Assembly (NCBI GenBank): GCA_963836375.1
Contig: CAWIJK010000002.1
Location: forward strand, 1,054,001-1,118,000
Source: CAWIJK01 sp963836375
Lineage (GTDB): Bacteria > Actinomycetota > Acidimicrobiia > Acidimicrobiales > RAAP-2
Direction of reading: 5' to 3'
Length of the DNA stretch: 64,000 bases
Below the pieces are notes generated by a model that saw only the letters and a program-made list of their open reading frames with translations, did no database searches and was not told the DNA's origin. Of the stretch, positions 45,170 to 53,694 are shown piece after piece; within the stretch, counting starts at the first letter, position 1; every line of letters starts with the position of its first letter. Position numbers and translations under genes: made by a program.

Positions 45170-45463
45170 ATGTTGACCCACGAAGAGCCGCTGTGGCCGG
45201 ATGGCTCGATCCGCCTCTACGACGACGGCCACCTCGACCTGGTGGGTGCGGACGGCACGGTGCGCCGACTGGTCGTGGCCAAGCTCGAAGGGGCCGAGTT
45301 CGGTCGGCGGAAGCACGGCCGGGTCCCCCTCACGTTGCGGTTCAAGCGGGCCATCGGCACGCGTGGGGTCACGGTCCAGATCGACGAGGCGACCCTGCCA
45401 GCCCTCCAGGGTCTGGCCGCCGCCGCCCTCTCGGACCGCGACGCGGCGGTGGCCCGGGGCTGA
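45170..45463 (+). CDS. hypothetical protein, 97 aa
   Basis: Not recognised. Small, soluble, with GSIRLYDDGHLDLVGADGTV beta-hairpins and RFKRAIGTRGVTVQIDEATL; basic middle. GGAGGGAGCGCC precedes ATG at 45170. Ends in a hairpin. Possibly a DUF of actinobacterial distribution. Confidence 0.6.
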   Translation: MLTHEEPLWPDGSIRLYDDGHLDLVGADGTVRRLVVAKLEGAEFGRRKHGRVPLTLRFKRAIGTRGVTVQIDEATLPALQGLAAAALSDRDAAVARG

Positions 45464-45489
45464 CCGGCCCGCTCGGCGGGCGCCCGGTC
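45462..45489. terminator. bidirectional hairpin terminator
   Basis: Nested arms GACCGG/CCGGTC and CCCGC/GCGGG with a TCG loop between convergent genes. Confidence 0.6.
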
Positions 45490-45512
45490 GGCCGAAGCTG
45501 GCCCCCGTGCGC

Positions 45513-46655
45513 TCAGGCGCTCCAGCCCGCCGCCCGCAGCCGCTCGGCCACCAGGCGCAGGCGCACCATGGGCTGGACCACGGCGACCCGGATGTGGCCG
45601 GCCCCGGTCTCTCCGTAGAGGTCGCCCGGGCTGACCAGGATGCCGCCGTCGGCGGCCAGGTCGGTCGCCATCGCCCAGGCGTCCGGCCAGCGGGGGGGGA
45701 CCGGGACCCATAGGTAGAACCCGCCGGCCGGGGGGTCGACCGGACAACCGGCCTCGCCCAGCTGCTCGGACATGAACACGAGCCGCTCCCAGTAGCGCTC
45801 GCGCTGGGCCCCGACGTGCTCGTCGTCGGCCAGGGCCACCGCGGCCGCGGCCTGCACCGGACCGGGGACCATGAGCCCGGCGTGCTGGCGCACGTCGCGC
45901 AGGTATCGGACCAGCGCGGCGTCGCCGGCGAAGAAGCCGGCCCGGACCCCGGCCATGTTGGAGCGCTTCGAGAGCGAGTGGACGGCCACCACCCCGACGG
46001 TCCCCGACTGGAGCACCGAGCGGGGCGGGCCGGCCCAGGTGAACTCGCAGTAGCACTCGTCGCTGAAGACCGCGATCCCGCGCTCGCGCCCCCAGGCCGC
46101 GATGGCGACCAGGTCGCTCAGGCCGCCGGTCGGGTTGGACGGCGAGTTGGCCCAGAGCAAAAGGGCCCGCTCGGCGTCAACCGGGTCGACCCGGTCGAGG
46201 TCGAGGCCGCTCCCCTCGGCGGTCACCGGGGGCACCGGCACGGCCCGGCAGCCGGCCAAGGTCGCCCCCATGGCATAGGTCGGGTAGGACACGGCTGGGT
46301 ACAGCACCGTGTCCCGGGAGGGATCGCGCAGGTGCAGGTGATGGGCGACCGAGGCCACCAGCTCCTTGGTCCCCACGCAGGCGGCGACCGCCCCGGGGTC
46401 GATCCGCACCCCGAAGCGCCGCCGCAACCAGTCGGCGGCGGCCCGACGCAGGCCCGGCCCCCCGGCCGAGGCCGGATAGCCCCGCTCGGTGCCCGACACG
46501 GCCAGGGCCCGAAGGACCGAGGCCGGCGGGGGGTCGCACGGGGTCCCGATCGAGCAGTCGACCACCCCACCGGGAAGGGACTCAGCCTTGGCCCGCAGTC
46601 CGGCCAGCCGCTCGTAGGGATAGGGCGGGGGCTCGAAGGGGCGGGGGGCGCTCAT
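45513..46655 (-). CDS. dapC: N-succinyldiaminopimelate aminotransferase
   Basis: 380-aa class I PLP aminotransferase; actinobacterial DapC type. PLP Lys in VHSLSKRSNMAGVRAGFFAG, Asn/Asp contacts in NSPSNPTGGL and FSDECYCEF, Arg at the C-terminus (GAGHIRVAVVQP). ATG at 46655 overlaps the hflX stop (ATGA). With dapD, dapE and dapF nearby the DapC role is well supported, though substrate is inferred. Confidence 0.88.
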   Translation of the reverse strand: MSAPRPFEPPPYPYERLAGLRAKAESLPGGVVDCSIGTPCDPPPASVLRALAVSGTERGYPASAGGPGLRRAAADWLRRRFGVRIDPGAVAACVGTKELVASVAHHLHLRDPSRDTVLYPAVSYPTYAMGATLAGCRAVPVPPVTAEGSGLDLDRVDPVDAERALLLWANSPSNPTGGLSDLVAIAAWGRERGIAVFSDECYCEFTWAGPPRSVLQSGTVGVVAVHSLSKRSNMAGVRAGFFAGDAALVRYLRDVRQHAGLMVPGPVQAAAAVALADDEHVGAQRERYWERLVFMSEQLGEAGCPVDPPAGGFYLWVPVPPRWPDAWAMATDLAADGGILVSPGDLYGETGAGHIRVAVVQPMVRLRLVAERLRAAGWSA

Positions 46656-47927
46656 GCCACCACGTACTCGGAGAAGCGGGCCCGCCCGGCCTCGTCGAGG
46701 ACGACCTGGAGGGTCGCCGCCTCGTCGCCGGCCCGCTGACCGACTACCTCGCCCTCCCGGTGGACGGCGGCCAGCACGTCGCCCCGGGCCCACGGGATGA
46801 CCAGCTCGACGACCCGGTCGGCCACCCGGAGGCGGTCGCCGACCGCCCGCAGCAGGCCGTCGACGCCCTGGCCGGTCTTGGCCGAGATGGCCACCGCCCC
46901 CTCGGTGCGCGGCCGCCAGGCGGGCGGCGTCGGCCGAGCGGTCGGCCTTGTTGACCACGACCAGCTCGGGAACGTCGGCGGCACCGATCTCGACCAGCAC
47001 GGCGCGCACCGCGTCGATCTGGCCCTCGGGGTCGGCGGCGGCGCCGTCGACCACGTGGACGACCAGGTCGGCCAGCCGCACCGAGTCGAGGGTCGAGCGG
47101 AACGCCTCGACGAGCTCGTGGGGCAGCTTGCGCACGAACCCGACCGTGTCGGTGACGAGCACCGTCTCGCCGCCGGGGAGCGAGAGCTGGCGGGTCCGGG
47201 GGTCGAGGGTGACGAACAGCCGGTCGGCGGCCGGCACACCGGCGTCGGTCAGGCAGTTGAGCAGGGTCGACTTGCCGGCGTTGGTGTAGCCGACCAGGGC
47301 CATCTCGCGGTGCCGGCCACGACGACGCGAGCGCCGTTGGACGTCGCGGGTGCGCTCCACCGCGACCAGGTCGGACTCGAGGCGGTGCATGCGCCGGACC
47401 AGCCGCCGCCGGTCGACCTCGAGCTGGGTCTCACCGGGACCCCGGGTCCCGATGCCACCGGCCTGCTGGCTGAGCTCGACCCCCCGGCCGCGCAGGCGGG
47501 GCAAGCGGTACCGCAGGAGGGCCAGCTCCACCTGGGCCTTGCCCTCGGGGCTGCGGGCGTTCTGGGCGAAGATGTCGAGGATCACCGCGGTGCGGTCGAT
47601 GGCCGTGCGGCCGAGGATCTTCTCCAGGTTGCGTTGCTGGGCCGGGGTGAGCTCCTCGTCGAACACCACGGTGTCGGCGTCGACCTCCACCGACAGGGCG
47701 GCCAGCTCGGCCGCCTTGCCCCGCCCGACGTAGGTGGCCGGGTCCGGGCGGTCCCGCCGCTGGACGACGCGGGCCGCCACGTCGGCCCCGGCCGTGTCGA
47801 CCAGCAGGGCCAGCTCGTCGAGGGCCGCCTCGACCGTCGCCGCGTCGGTGCCCGGGAGCACCACGCCGACCAGGACGATCCGCTCCCGGAAGGTGCGGTC
47901 GATGAGGGTGCCCGGGAGGTAGGTCAC
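46652..47927 (-). CDS. hflX: GTPase HflX (one frameshift)
   Basis: Ribosome-associated GTPase that splits stalled ribosomes under stress. N-terminal glycine-rich domain DPATYVGRGKAAEL, LTPAQQRNLEKIL and GIGTRGPGETQLEVDRR; G domain P-loop VGYTNAGKSTLLN, switch DTVGFVRKLPH, NKAD. The frame shifts near 46910 (one surplus C in the LAARTEG codons). Without it the protein is 424 aa ending FSEYVVA; 1276 nt fits one extra base. GTG at 47927 overlaps the dapF stop (GTGA). Confidence 0.9.
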
Positions 47928-48764
47928 GCCGGTTCGTCCCACCAGGACCGCTCGACAACCACGTCGGCCACCTTGCGGACCGGCCCGGCTAGGTGGACCG
48001 GGTCGCCCGGACCCTCCCCGAGGGTCACCTCGAGGGGTCCGCCGGGGTTGTCGACGGTCACCCGGCGCCCGACCAGCCCCCAGCTGTGGGCGGCGGCGGC
48101 GGCGGCGCAGCTCCCGGTGCCACAGGCCAGCGTCTCGCCCACCCCACGCTCCCAGACCCGGAGCACCAAGGTGTCGGCGGGGCCGGCCAGGGAGACGAAC
48201 TCGATGTTCATCCCGCCCGGGTGGACCGCTTCGAGGCGCGGCCCGAGCACCCCGACGTCGATGCCGGCGGGGTCCGGGCCCAACAGGACCAGGTGGGGGT
48301 TTCCCACGTCGACCCGCCGGGCGCCGCCGGTCGGTGAACTCCTGGGGCTGGTCCTCACCCAAGGTGACCACCCCCATGTCGACGCCGGCCCAGGCCCGGC
48401 CCGGGCGGTCGCCCGCCTGGTACTCGACGGTGCGGACGCCCGCCGCGGTGGCGACCGTGAAACGGGGTGGGGCGACCAGGCCGGCGTCGACCGCCGCCTG
48501 GGCCAGGCAGCGGATGCCGTTCCCGCTCATCTCGGCCCGGGCCCCGTCGGCGTTGCGCAGCTCCATCGAGAGGTCGGCGCCCCCGGCCGGGGGCCCGACC
48601 CGGATGACGCCGTCGGCACCGAGCCCCCGGTGCCGGTCGCACAGGGCGCGGACCAGCCCCGGACCGAGGGCCTCCGCGCCGTCGGCGTCGACCACCACCA
48701 AGAAGTCGTTGCCCGCCCCCTCGTGCTTGGAGAGCCTGAGAGGCGAGCGGTCCGTCGCAGCCAC
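47924..48764 (-). CDS. dapF: diaminopimelate epimerase (one frameshift)
   Basis: Converts LL-DAP to meso-DAP. The catalytic Cys pair is in MSGNGIRC and ACGTGSC; the start LRLSKHEGAGNDFLVVVD is diagnostic. The frame shifts near 48330, where GAC[C]GGCGGC must read DGGARRVDVGNPH. With one C removed it is a 279-aa enzyme, and 841 nt fits. Overlaps hflX by 4 bp. Confidence 0.92.
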
Positions 48765-48825
48765 CGCCCCCAGTCTCGCATCCCGAGGCCCGCCACCGAG
48801 CGGTCCGGGCCCTCAGCGCACCACC

Positions 48826-49744
48826 TCAGAGGGCCGCGGTCAGCACCTCGAAGGGGTCCTCGCCGGGCTCCAACCAGCGGATCCGGGGGTCGCGCCGGAA
48901 CCAGGCCCACTGGCGCCGGGCGAAGGCCCGGGTGCGCCGCAGCGCCTCGTCGACGCAGCGCTCGAGCGCCACCCCCTCTTCGACGTGGGCCAGGACCTCG
49001 CGGTAGCCGAGGGCCTGGCGGGCGGTGCGCGACAGGCCGCCGGGCCGCCTCGCCAATGCCGCCACTTCGTCCACCAGCCCCTGGTCGAGCCAGCGGGCGA
49101 AGCGCTCGGCGATCCGCTCGTCGACCACGGCGGGGTCGAAACGGAGCCCGAGCAGGGTGAAGGGGGTGGGCGGGTAGGCGGCCAGGCCGGGGCCGAACGA
49201 GGAGAAGGGCGCGCCGGAGCCGATCGTCACCTCGAGGGCCCGCACGACCCGCCGGCGGTTCGTCGGCGTGGTCCGCCCGGCGGCCACCGGGTCGAGGCGG
49301 GCCAGGCGGGCGTGCAGACCGGCGACGCCCTCGGGGCCGTCGGCCGCCTGTTCGAGCTCGGCGACCACCTCGGGGTAGCGGCCGGGTAGGACGCAGATCG
49401 TCGACCACCGCCCGCAAGTACAGCCCGGTCCCCCCGACCAGCAGGGCCCGGTGCCCCCGGGCCGCCACCTGACCCAGGGCGGCCCGGGCCAGGCGCTGGT
49501 AGTCGGCGACGGTGAACTCCTCGTCCGGCTCGACCAGGTCGATCAGGTGGTGGGGCACCTCGGCCCGGGCCACGGCGTCGGGCTTGGCGGTGGCGATGTC
49601 CATCCCCCGGTAGACCGACATCGAGTCGACCGAGAGGATCTCGACGCCACCGACGGCCCGGGCGGCCGCCTGGGCCAGCGCCGACTTCCCCGAGGCGGTC
49701 GTGCCCACCAGGGCCACGGGGGCTCCGGCCCGGTCGGGGCTCAC
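48826..49744 (-). CDS. miaA: tRNA dimethylallyltransferase MiaA (one frameshift)
   Basis: Adds dimethylallyl to A37 of UNN-reading tRNAs. P-loop VALVGTTASGKSALAQ; SVDSMSVYRGMDIATAKPD; HHLIDLVEPDEEFTVADYQR. The frame breaks near 49390 (CTGCGT[C]CTACCC) before LPGRYPEVVAELEQ; one surplus C, 919 nt, 305 aa restored. GTG at 49744 lies 10 bp before the miaB stop position, so the genes are adjacent in one operon. Confidence 0.92.
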
Positions 49745-49754
49745 CGACGGGCCG

Positions 49755-51143
49755 TCAGCCGGCGGCGACCGGGATCCGGGTACGGTGGCGGGGGCCCGCC
49801 GTGACCCGCACCAGGCTCCCGGTGAGGTGGTGCGGCGCCGCTCCCTCCACGGCCACCTCGGCGAACGAGCCGGGCGAGGGGGCCCGGTCGACGGGGTCGA
49901 AGTGCACCGCCTTGCCCTGGGCACTGCGGCCGGTCAGCACCGAGTCGTTGCGCCGGCTCGGCCCCTCCACCAGGACCTCTTCGGTGCGCCCCACCCGGGA
50001 CCGGTGTCGGGCCAGCGCAGAACGCTCCACCACCGTGCGCAGCCGCTCGAAACGGTCGGCCACGACCTCGGGGGCGACGAAGCGCTCGGTCAACGCGGCA
50101 GCCCGAGTTCCGGGGCGGGGGGAGAAGATGAAGGTGTAGGCGCTGTCGTAGGCGGCCTCGGCCACCACCGACAGCGTGGCCTCCAAGTCGTCGTCGGTCT
50201 CCCCGGGGAAGCCCACGATCACGTCGGTGGTCACCGCCAGGTCGGGGATGGCCCGACGGGCGTCGGCCAGCCGACGCAGGTAGCGCTCGGCCGTGTACCC
50301 GCGGCGCATGGCGGCCAGGACCCGGTCGCTCCCCGACTGGAGGGGGAGGTGGAGCTGGGGGCAGACGGCCGGGACCTCGGCCATCGCCGCGATGGTCTCG
50401 GGCCGGAGGTCCTTGGGATGGGGACTCGTGAACCGCACCCGCCGGATCCCCTCGACCGAGCCGACCGCCCGGAGCAGTTCGGCGAACAGCGGCCGCCGCC
50501 CGGTGATGTCCCGGCCGTAGGAGTTGACGTTCTGTCCGAGCAGGGTCACCTCCACCACCCCGCGCCCGGCCAGAGCCGTGACCTCGGTCACCAGATCGTC
50601 GAACGGACGGCTCACCTCGGGCCCGCGCACCGAGGGCACGATGCAAAAGGCACACGAGTTGTCACAACCGGTCTGGATCGTGACCCAGGCCGCGTACGGG
50701 GCTTCGCGGACCGCCGAGAGGGCCGCCAGGTGGTCGGGCGCCGCGTCTGGATCCGGGGCGTCGAGGATCTCGACCTGGGGTCCCTCGGCGGCGGCGCGGC
50801 GCAGCAGCTCGGGGGCCCGGGCCAGGTTGTGGGTGCCGAAGACCACGTCGACGTGGCCGGCCCGCTGACGGACGAGGTCGCGGTCCTTCTGGGCCAGACA
50901 GCCACCCACGGCGATCTGAAGCCCCGGCTTGGCGTCGCGCAGGCCCTTGAGGTGGCCCAGGTGGCCGTAGAGCTTGTTGTCGGCGTTCTCGCGGATACAA
51001 CAGGTGTTGAGGACGACGAGGTCGGCCTGGCGAACGTCGTCGGTCGCCTCGAGGCCATCGGCCGTGAGCAGGCCGGCCAGTCGCTCCGAGTCGTGCTCGT
51101 TCATCTGGCACCCAAAGGTGCGGATCATGAACTTGCGCGCCAC
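49755..51143 (-). CDS. miaB: tRNA-2-methylthio-N6-dimethylallyladenosine synthase
   Basis: 462-aa radical SAM methylthiotransferase. N-terminal UPF0004 domain with cysteines in RTFGCQMNEHDSE, LNTCCIRENAD and VGGCLAQKD; radical SAM CDNSCAFCIVP; C-terminal TRAM domain. GTG at 51143. It acts after MiaA, encoded next. Confidence 0.96.
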   Translation of the reverse strand: MARKFMIRTFGCQMNEHDSERLAGLLTADGLEATDDVRQADLVVLNTCCIRENADNKLYGHLGHLKGLRDAKPGLQIAVGGCLAQKDRDLVRQRAGHVDVVFGTHNLARAPELLRRAAAEGPQVEILDAPDPDAAPDHLAALSAVREAPYAAWVTIQTGCDNSCAFCIVPSVRGPEVSRPFDDLVTEVTALAGRGVVEVTLLGQNVNSYGRDITGRRPLFAELLRAVGSVEGIRRVRFTSPHPKDLRPETIAAMAEVPAVCPQLHLPLQSGSDRVLAAMRRGYTAERYLRRLADARRAIPDLAVTTDVIVGFPGETDDDLEATLSVVAEAAYDSAYTFIFSPRPGTRAAALTERFVAPEVVADRFERLRTVVERSALARHRSRVGRTEEVLVEGPSRRNDSVLTGRSAQGKAVHFDPVDRAPSPGSFAEVAVEGAAPHHLTGSLVRVTAGPRHRTRIPVAAG

Positions 51144-51183
51144 CCTCGAAGTGTAGGCCCGCCGGGGCGGGGCCGAACGGTGC

Positions 51184-52143
51184 TCAGCCCTGGGCGTCGA
51201 AGTCGAACAGGCCGGCACCCGTGGGCCCGGACCCCTCGCCTAGGGGGTTGGATGCCGGGGCGGCGGGGCCAGCGTCGAGGGCGGGCAGGGTCGCCGCGTC
51301 CCCACTCACCAGTCCCCGCAGGTCGGCGTGGAGGACCAGCACCGTACCGGGGACCTTGGCTGCGCCCATGGCCTCCACGGCGGCCGCCCGCACCCGGTCC
51401 GCGTCGGCGTCGACGCAGATCCCGAGCAGGCTCGGCCCCGCCCCCGACCAGCAGGCGGCCAGGGCCCCCCCGGCGAGCAACCCGGCCATGACCCGCTGGG
51501 CCTCGGGGAACAGCGGGCTCCTGTAGTCCTGGTGGAGGCGGTCCTCGGCCGCCTCGCGGATCAACAGCCGGTGGTCGGCCAGCCCGGCCACCAAGAGCCC
51601 CATGCGGCCCAGGTTGAACGACGCGTCCTCCCGGCTCACCTGGGCCGGCAGCGCCTGGCGGGCCCTCGAGGTGGGCAGGGGACGGTCCGGGACGGCCAGC
51701 ACGAACACCAGGGTCGGGTCGAGCGCCAGGCGCACGGCGTGCACCGACCCCCGCACCATGCTGGCCGCCACCAGGCCGCCCACGGCGCTGGCGGCGGCGT
51801 TCTCGGGATGCCCGTCGACCCGGGCGGCCACCGCCAGGGGATCCGGCGCCCCGGCCGCCGCGGCAGCCGCCACGGCCAGCGCGGCCGAGGAGCCGAGTCC
51901 CCGGGCGACGGGGATCTGGGAGCGCACGGTGATCGCCAGCCGGTCGTGGCCGGCCACGTCCATGGCCACCCGGGCCGCCAGGTGGCCGGCGTCGTCGGAC
52001 AGTCCCGCCCCCTCGCCCTCACTGCGCACGCTCAGCCGGGGGGCGGACTCCACCTCCACCTCGACGTAGCGGTCGAGGGCCAGGGCCAGGGCGTCGAATC
52101 CGGGGCCCAGATTCGCTGCCGACGCAGGAGCCCGGGCGCGCAC
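51184..52143 (-). CDS. thrB: homoserine kinase
   Basis: 319-aa GHMP kinase that phosphorylates homoserine in threonine synthesis. Start RAPASAANLGPGFDALALAL; ATP loop PVARGLGSSAALAVAA; motif 3 LAACWSGAGPSLLGICVD. GTG at 52143. No thrC or hom next to it. Confidence 0.93.
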   Translation of the reverse strand: MRARAPASAANLGPGFDALALALDRYVEVEVESAPRLSVRSEGEGAGLSDDAGHLAARVAMDVAGHDRLAITVRSQIPVARGLGSSAALAVAAAAAAGAPDPLAVAARVDGHPENAAASAVGGLVAASMVRGSVHAVRLALDPTLVFVLAVPDRPLPTSRARQALPAQVSREDASFNLGRMGLLVAGLADHRLLIREAAEDRLHQDYRSPLFPEAQRVMAGLLAGGALAACWSGAGPSLLGICVDADADRVRAAAVEAMGAAKVPGTVLVLHADLRGLVSGDAATLPALDAGPAAPASNPLGEGSGPTGAGLFDFDAQG

Positions 52144-52147
52144 GCGC

Positions 52148-53680
52148 TCAGAATAGGCGCTGGGTGACAGACGGGGCGGGGAGCCCCGCCGTGGTCCGGA
52201 CCAGGGCCGCCAACCGTTGGCTGCCGAGCGAGTACGTGACGTAGCCGAGCGCCGCCCCCGCCGGCGCACCGGCGTAGGGACGATTGACCACGGTCGTCCC
52301 CTGCCCCAGGCGCTGGCCGGGCCAGGCCACGAGGGAACCCGAGCCGGTCGTGACCGCCGGCACACTGGCCCCCGGGACCTGCGCCGTGCCGACGGCGGTG
52401 CCTATCGGGTCGGTGGTGGCCACCACCAGTCGTGACCCGGCCGCCTGGGCCAGCGCCAGGGCCGCCAGTCCGGCGGCCGTGAGGACGTCGCCGGTCTGCT
52501 GGCCGGTCACCGCGGCCAGCACCAGCACCTGATGGCCGCCCACCTCCTGGTTGAAGGCCAGCACGTCGCCGCCGCCGGCGGCGGTGGTGAACCCGGACTT
52601 GACCCCGACCACCGCCGGGTTCCCGTCGACCTCGCCGGGCAGCAGCGGGGTGTAACTGCTCACCAGCCCGCTCAGGGGGAGGCTCACGTTCGCCATGGTG
52701 ACGATCGAGGCGAAGGTGGGCTCGTGTAACGCGACGGTCGCCACCTTCAACAGGTCGGCCGCCGTGGACTGGGACTGGGGCAGGTAGCCGCTCGGGTCCA
52801 CGTAGTGGGTCTGGGCCATGCCGAGCTGGGACGCCGCGGCGTTCATCTTGGCCACGAAGGCGGGCACGCTGCCGGCGTCCCACGCGCCCAGCGAGTAGGC
52901 GAAGTCGTTGGCCGAGTGGATGAGCAGGCCCTCGAGCATCTGACGCTCGCTCAGCACCTCCCCCGCCGCCAGGGGCACGTTGGCCTGGTCGGTGGCGGTG
53001 TCCTGGTCGTAGTAGGAGACGTCGGCCGGCGTGATGGTGATCGGCGGGCCGTCCTGGCCGGGGCCGAGCGGGTGGTCGCGCAGGATCAGGTAGCCGGTCA
53101 TGATCTTGGTCATGCTGGCCACCGGCACCGACTGCTCGGGGCCCGACTGGGCCGAGTACCCGACCGACGGGATGGCGACCGCCCCCTGGCCGATCGCCGG
53201 CCACGGCAGGGGTGCCGCCGCCGACGCCACAGCCCCGGGGTCGATGACCGGTCCCTTCGGGGCGACCGTGAGGGTCACGGTGGCCCGGGGCGGCGGCGCG
53301 TAGAGCCGGGTGTGGGCCAGGGCTCCGGCCCCGGCCGCCATGGCCAGGACCACCACGATGGCCACCCAGACGACGGCGCGCCGGGCGATGGAGCGGTGGG
53401 GCCGCCGGGCCTGGCGGATCTCGGCCCTGGTCGTCGGGGGGGCGAGTGGCGGCCTTCCCGCCGCGGCGCCGAGCGGCGGGGCGCCGAGCGCGCCCGGTGC
53501 GGCGGGGGACGGGTCGGCGGCACCCTCGGGCGTCGCCGGGGCCCCAGGCGACCTCGGCTGGGCATCGGGTCCGGGTGCCCGAGCGCCCTCTGCCTCGCCG
53601 AGGGCCACGGTGGACGCGCCAGCTGGGGCGGCGTCGGGTCCCGGGGCGTCGGGCCCCGGGGGCAGCACATTCGACGGCAC
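52148..53680 (-). CDS. D-alanyl-D-alanine carboxypeptidase (S11)
   Basis: 510-aa penicillin-binding protein trimming peptidoglycan. A ~95-residue Pro/Ala-rich cytoplasmic N-terminus and one TM helix (VWVAIVVVLAMAAGAGALAH) precede the catalytic motifs SMTK, SAN (LIHSANDFAYSLG) and KSG (VGVKSGFTTAAGGG). GTG at 53680 has GGAGG seven bases upstream, better than the alternative TTG at 53686. 5 bp upstream of thrB. Confidence 0.92.
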   Translation of the reverse strand: MPSNVLPPGPDAPGPDAAPAGASTVALGEAEGARAPGPDAQPRSPGAPATPEGAADPSPAAPGALGAPPLGAAAGRPPLAPPTTRAEIRQARRPHRSIARRAVVWVAIVVVLAMAAGAGALAHTRLYAPPPRATVTLTVAPKGPVIDPGAVASAAAPLPWPAIGQGAVAIPSVGYSAQSGPEQSVPVASMTKIMTGYLILRDHPLGPGQDGPPITITPADVSYYDQDTATDQANVPLAAGEVLSERQMLEGLLIHSANDFAYSLGAWDAGSVPAFVAKMNAAASQLGMAQTHYVDPSGYLPQSQSTAADLLKVATVALHEPTFASIVTMANVSLPLSGLVSSYTPLLPGEVDGNPAVVGVKSGFTTAAGGGDVLAFNQEVGGHQVLVLAAVTGQQTGDVLTAAGLAALALAQAAGSRLVVATTDPIGTAVGTAQVPGASVPAVTTGSGSLVAWPGQRLGQGTTVVNRPYAGAPAGAALGYVTYSLGSQRLAALVRTTAGLPAPSVTQRLF

Positions 53681-53694
53681 TCGCAATCCTCCGG

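Noticed and set aside
45513..48764. Single 1083-aa open frame that appears to fuse DapF, HflX and DapC
   Set aside because: The junctions are out-of-frame Arg/Gly-rich translations created by one-base shifts; each part has its own start, stop overlap and normal length.
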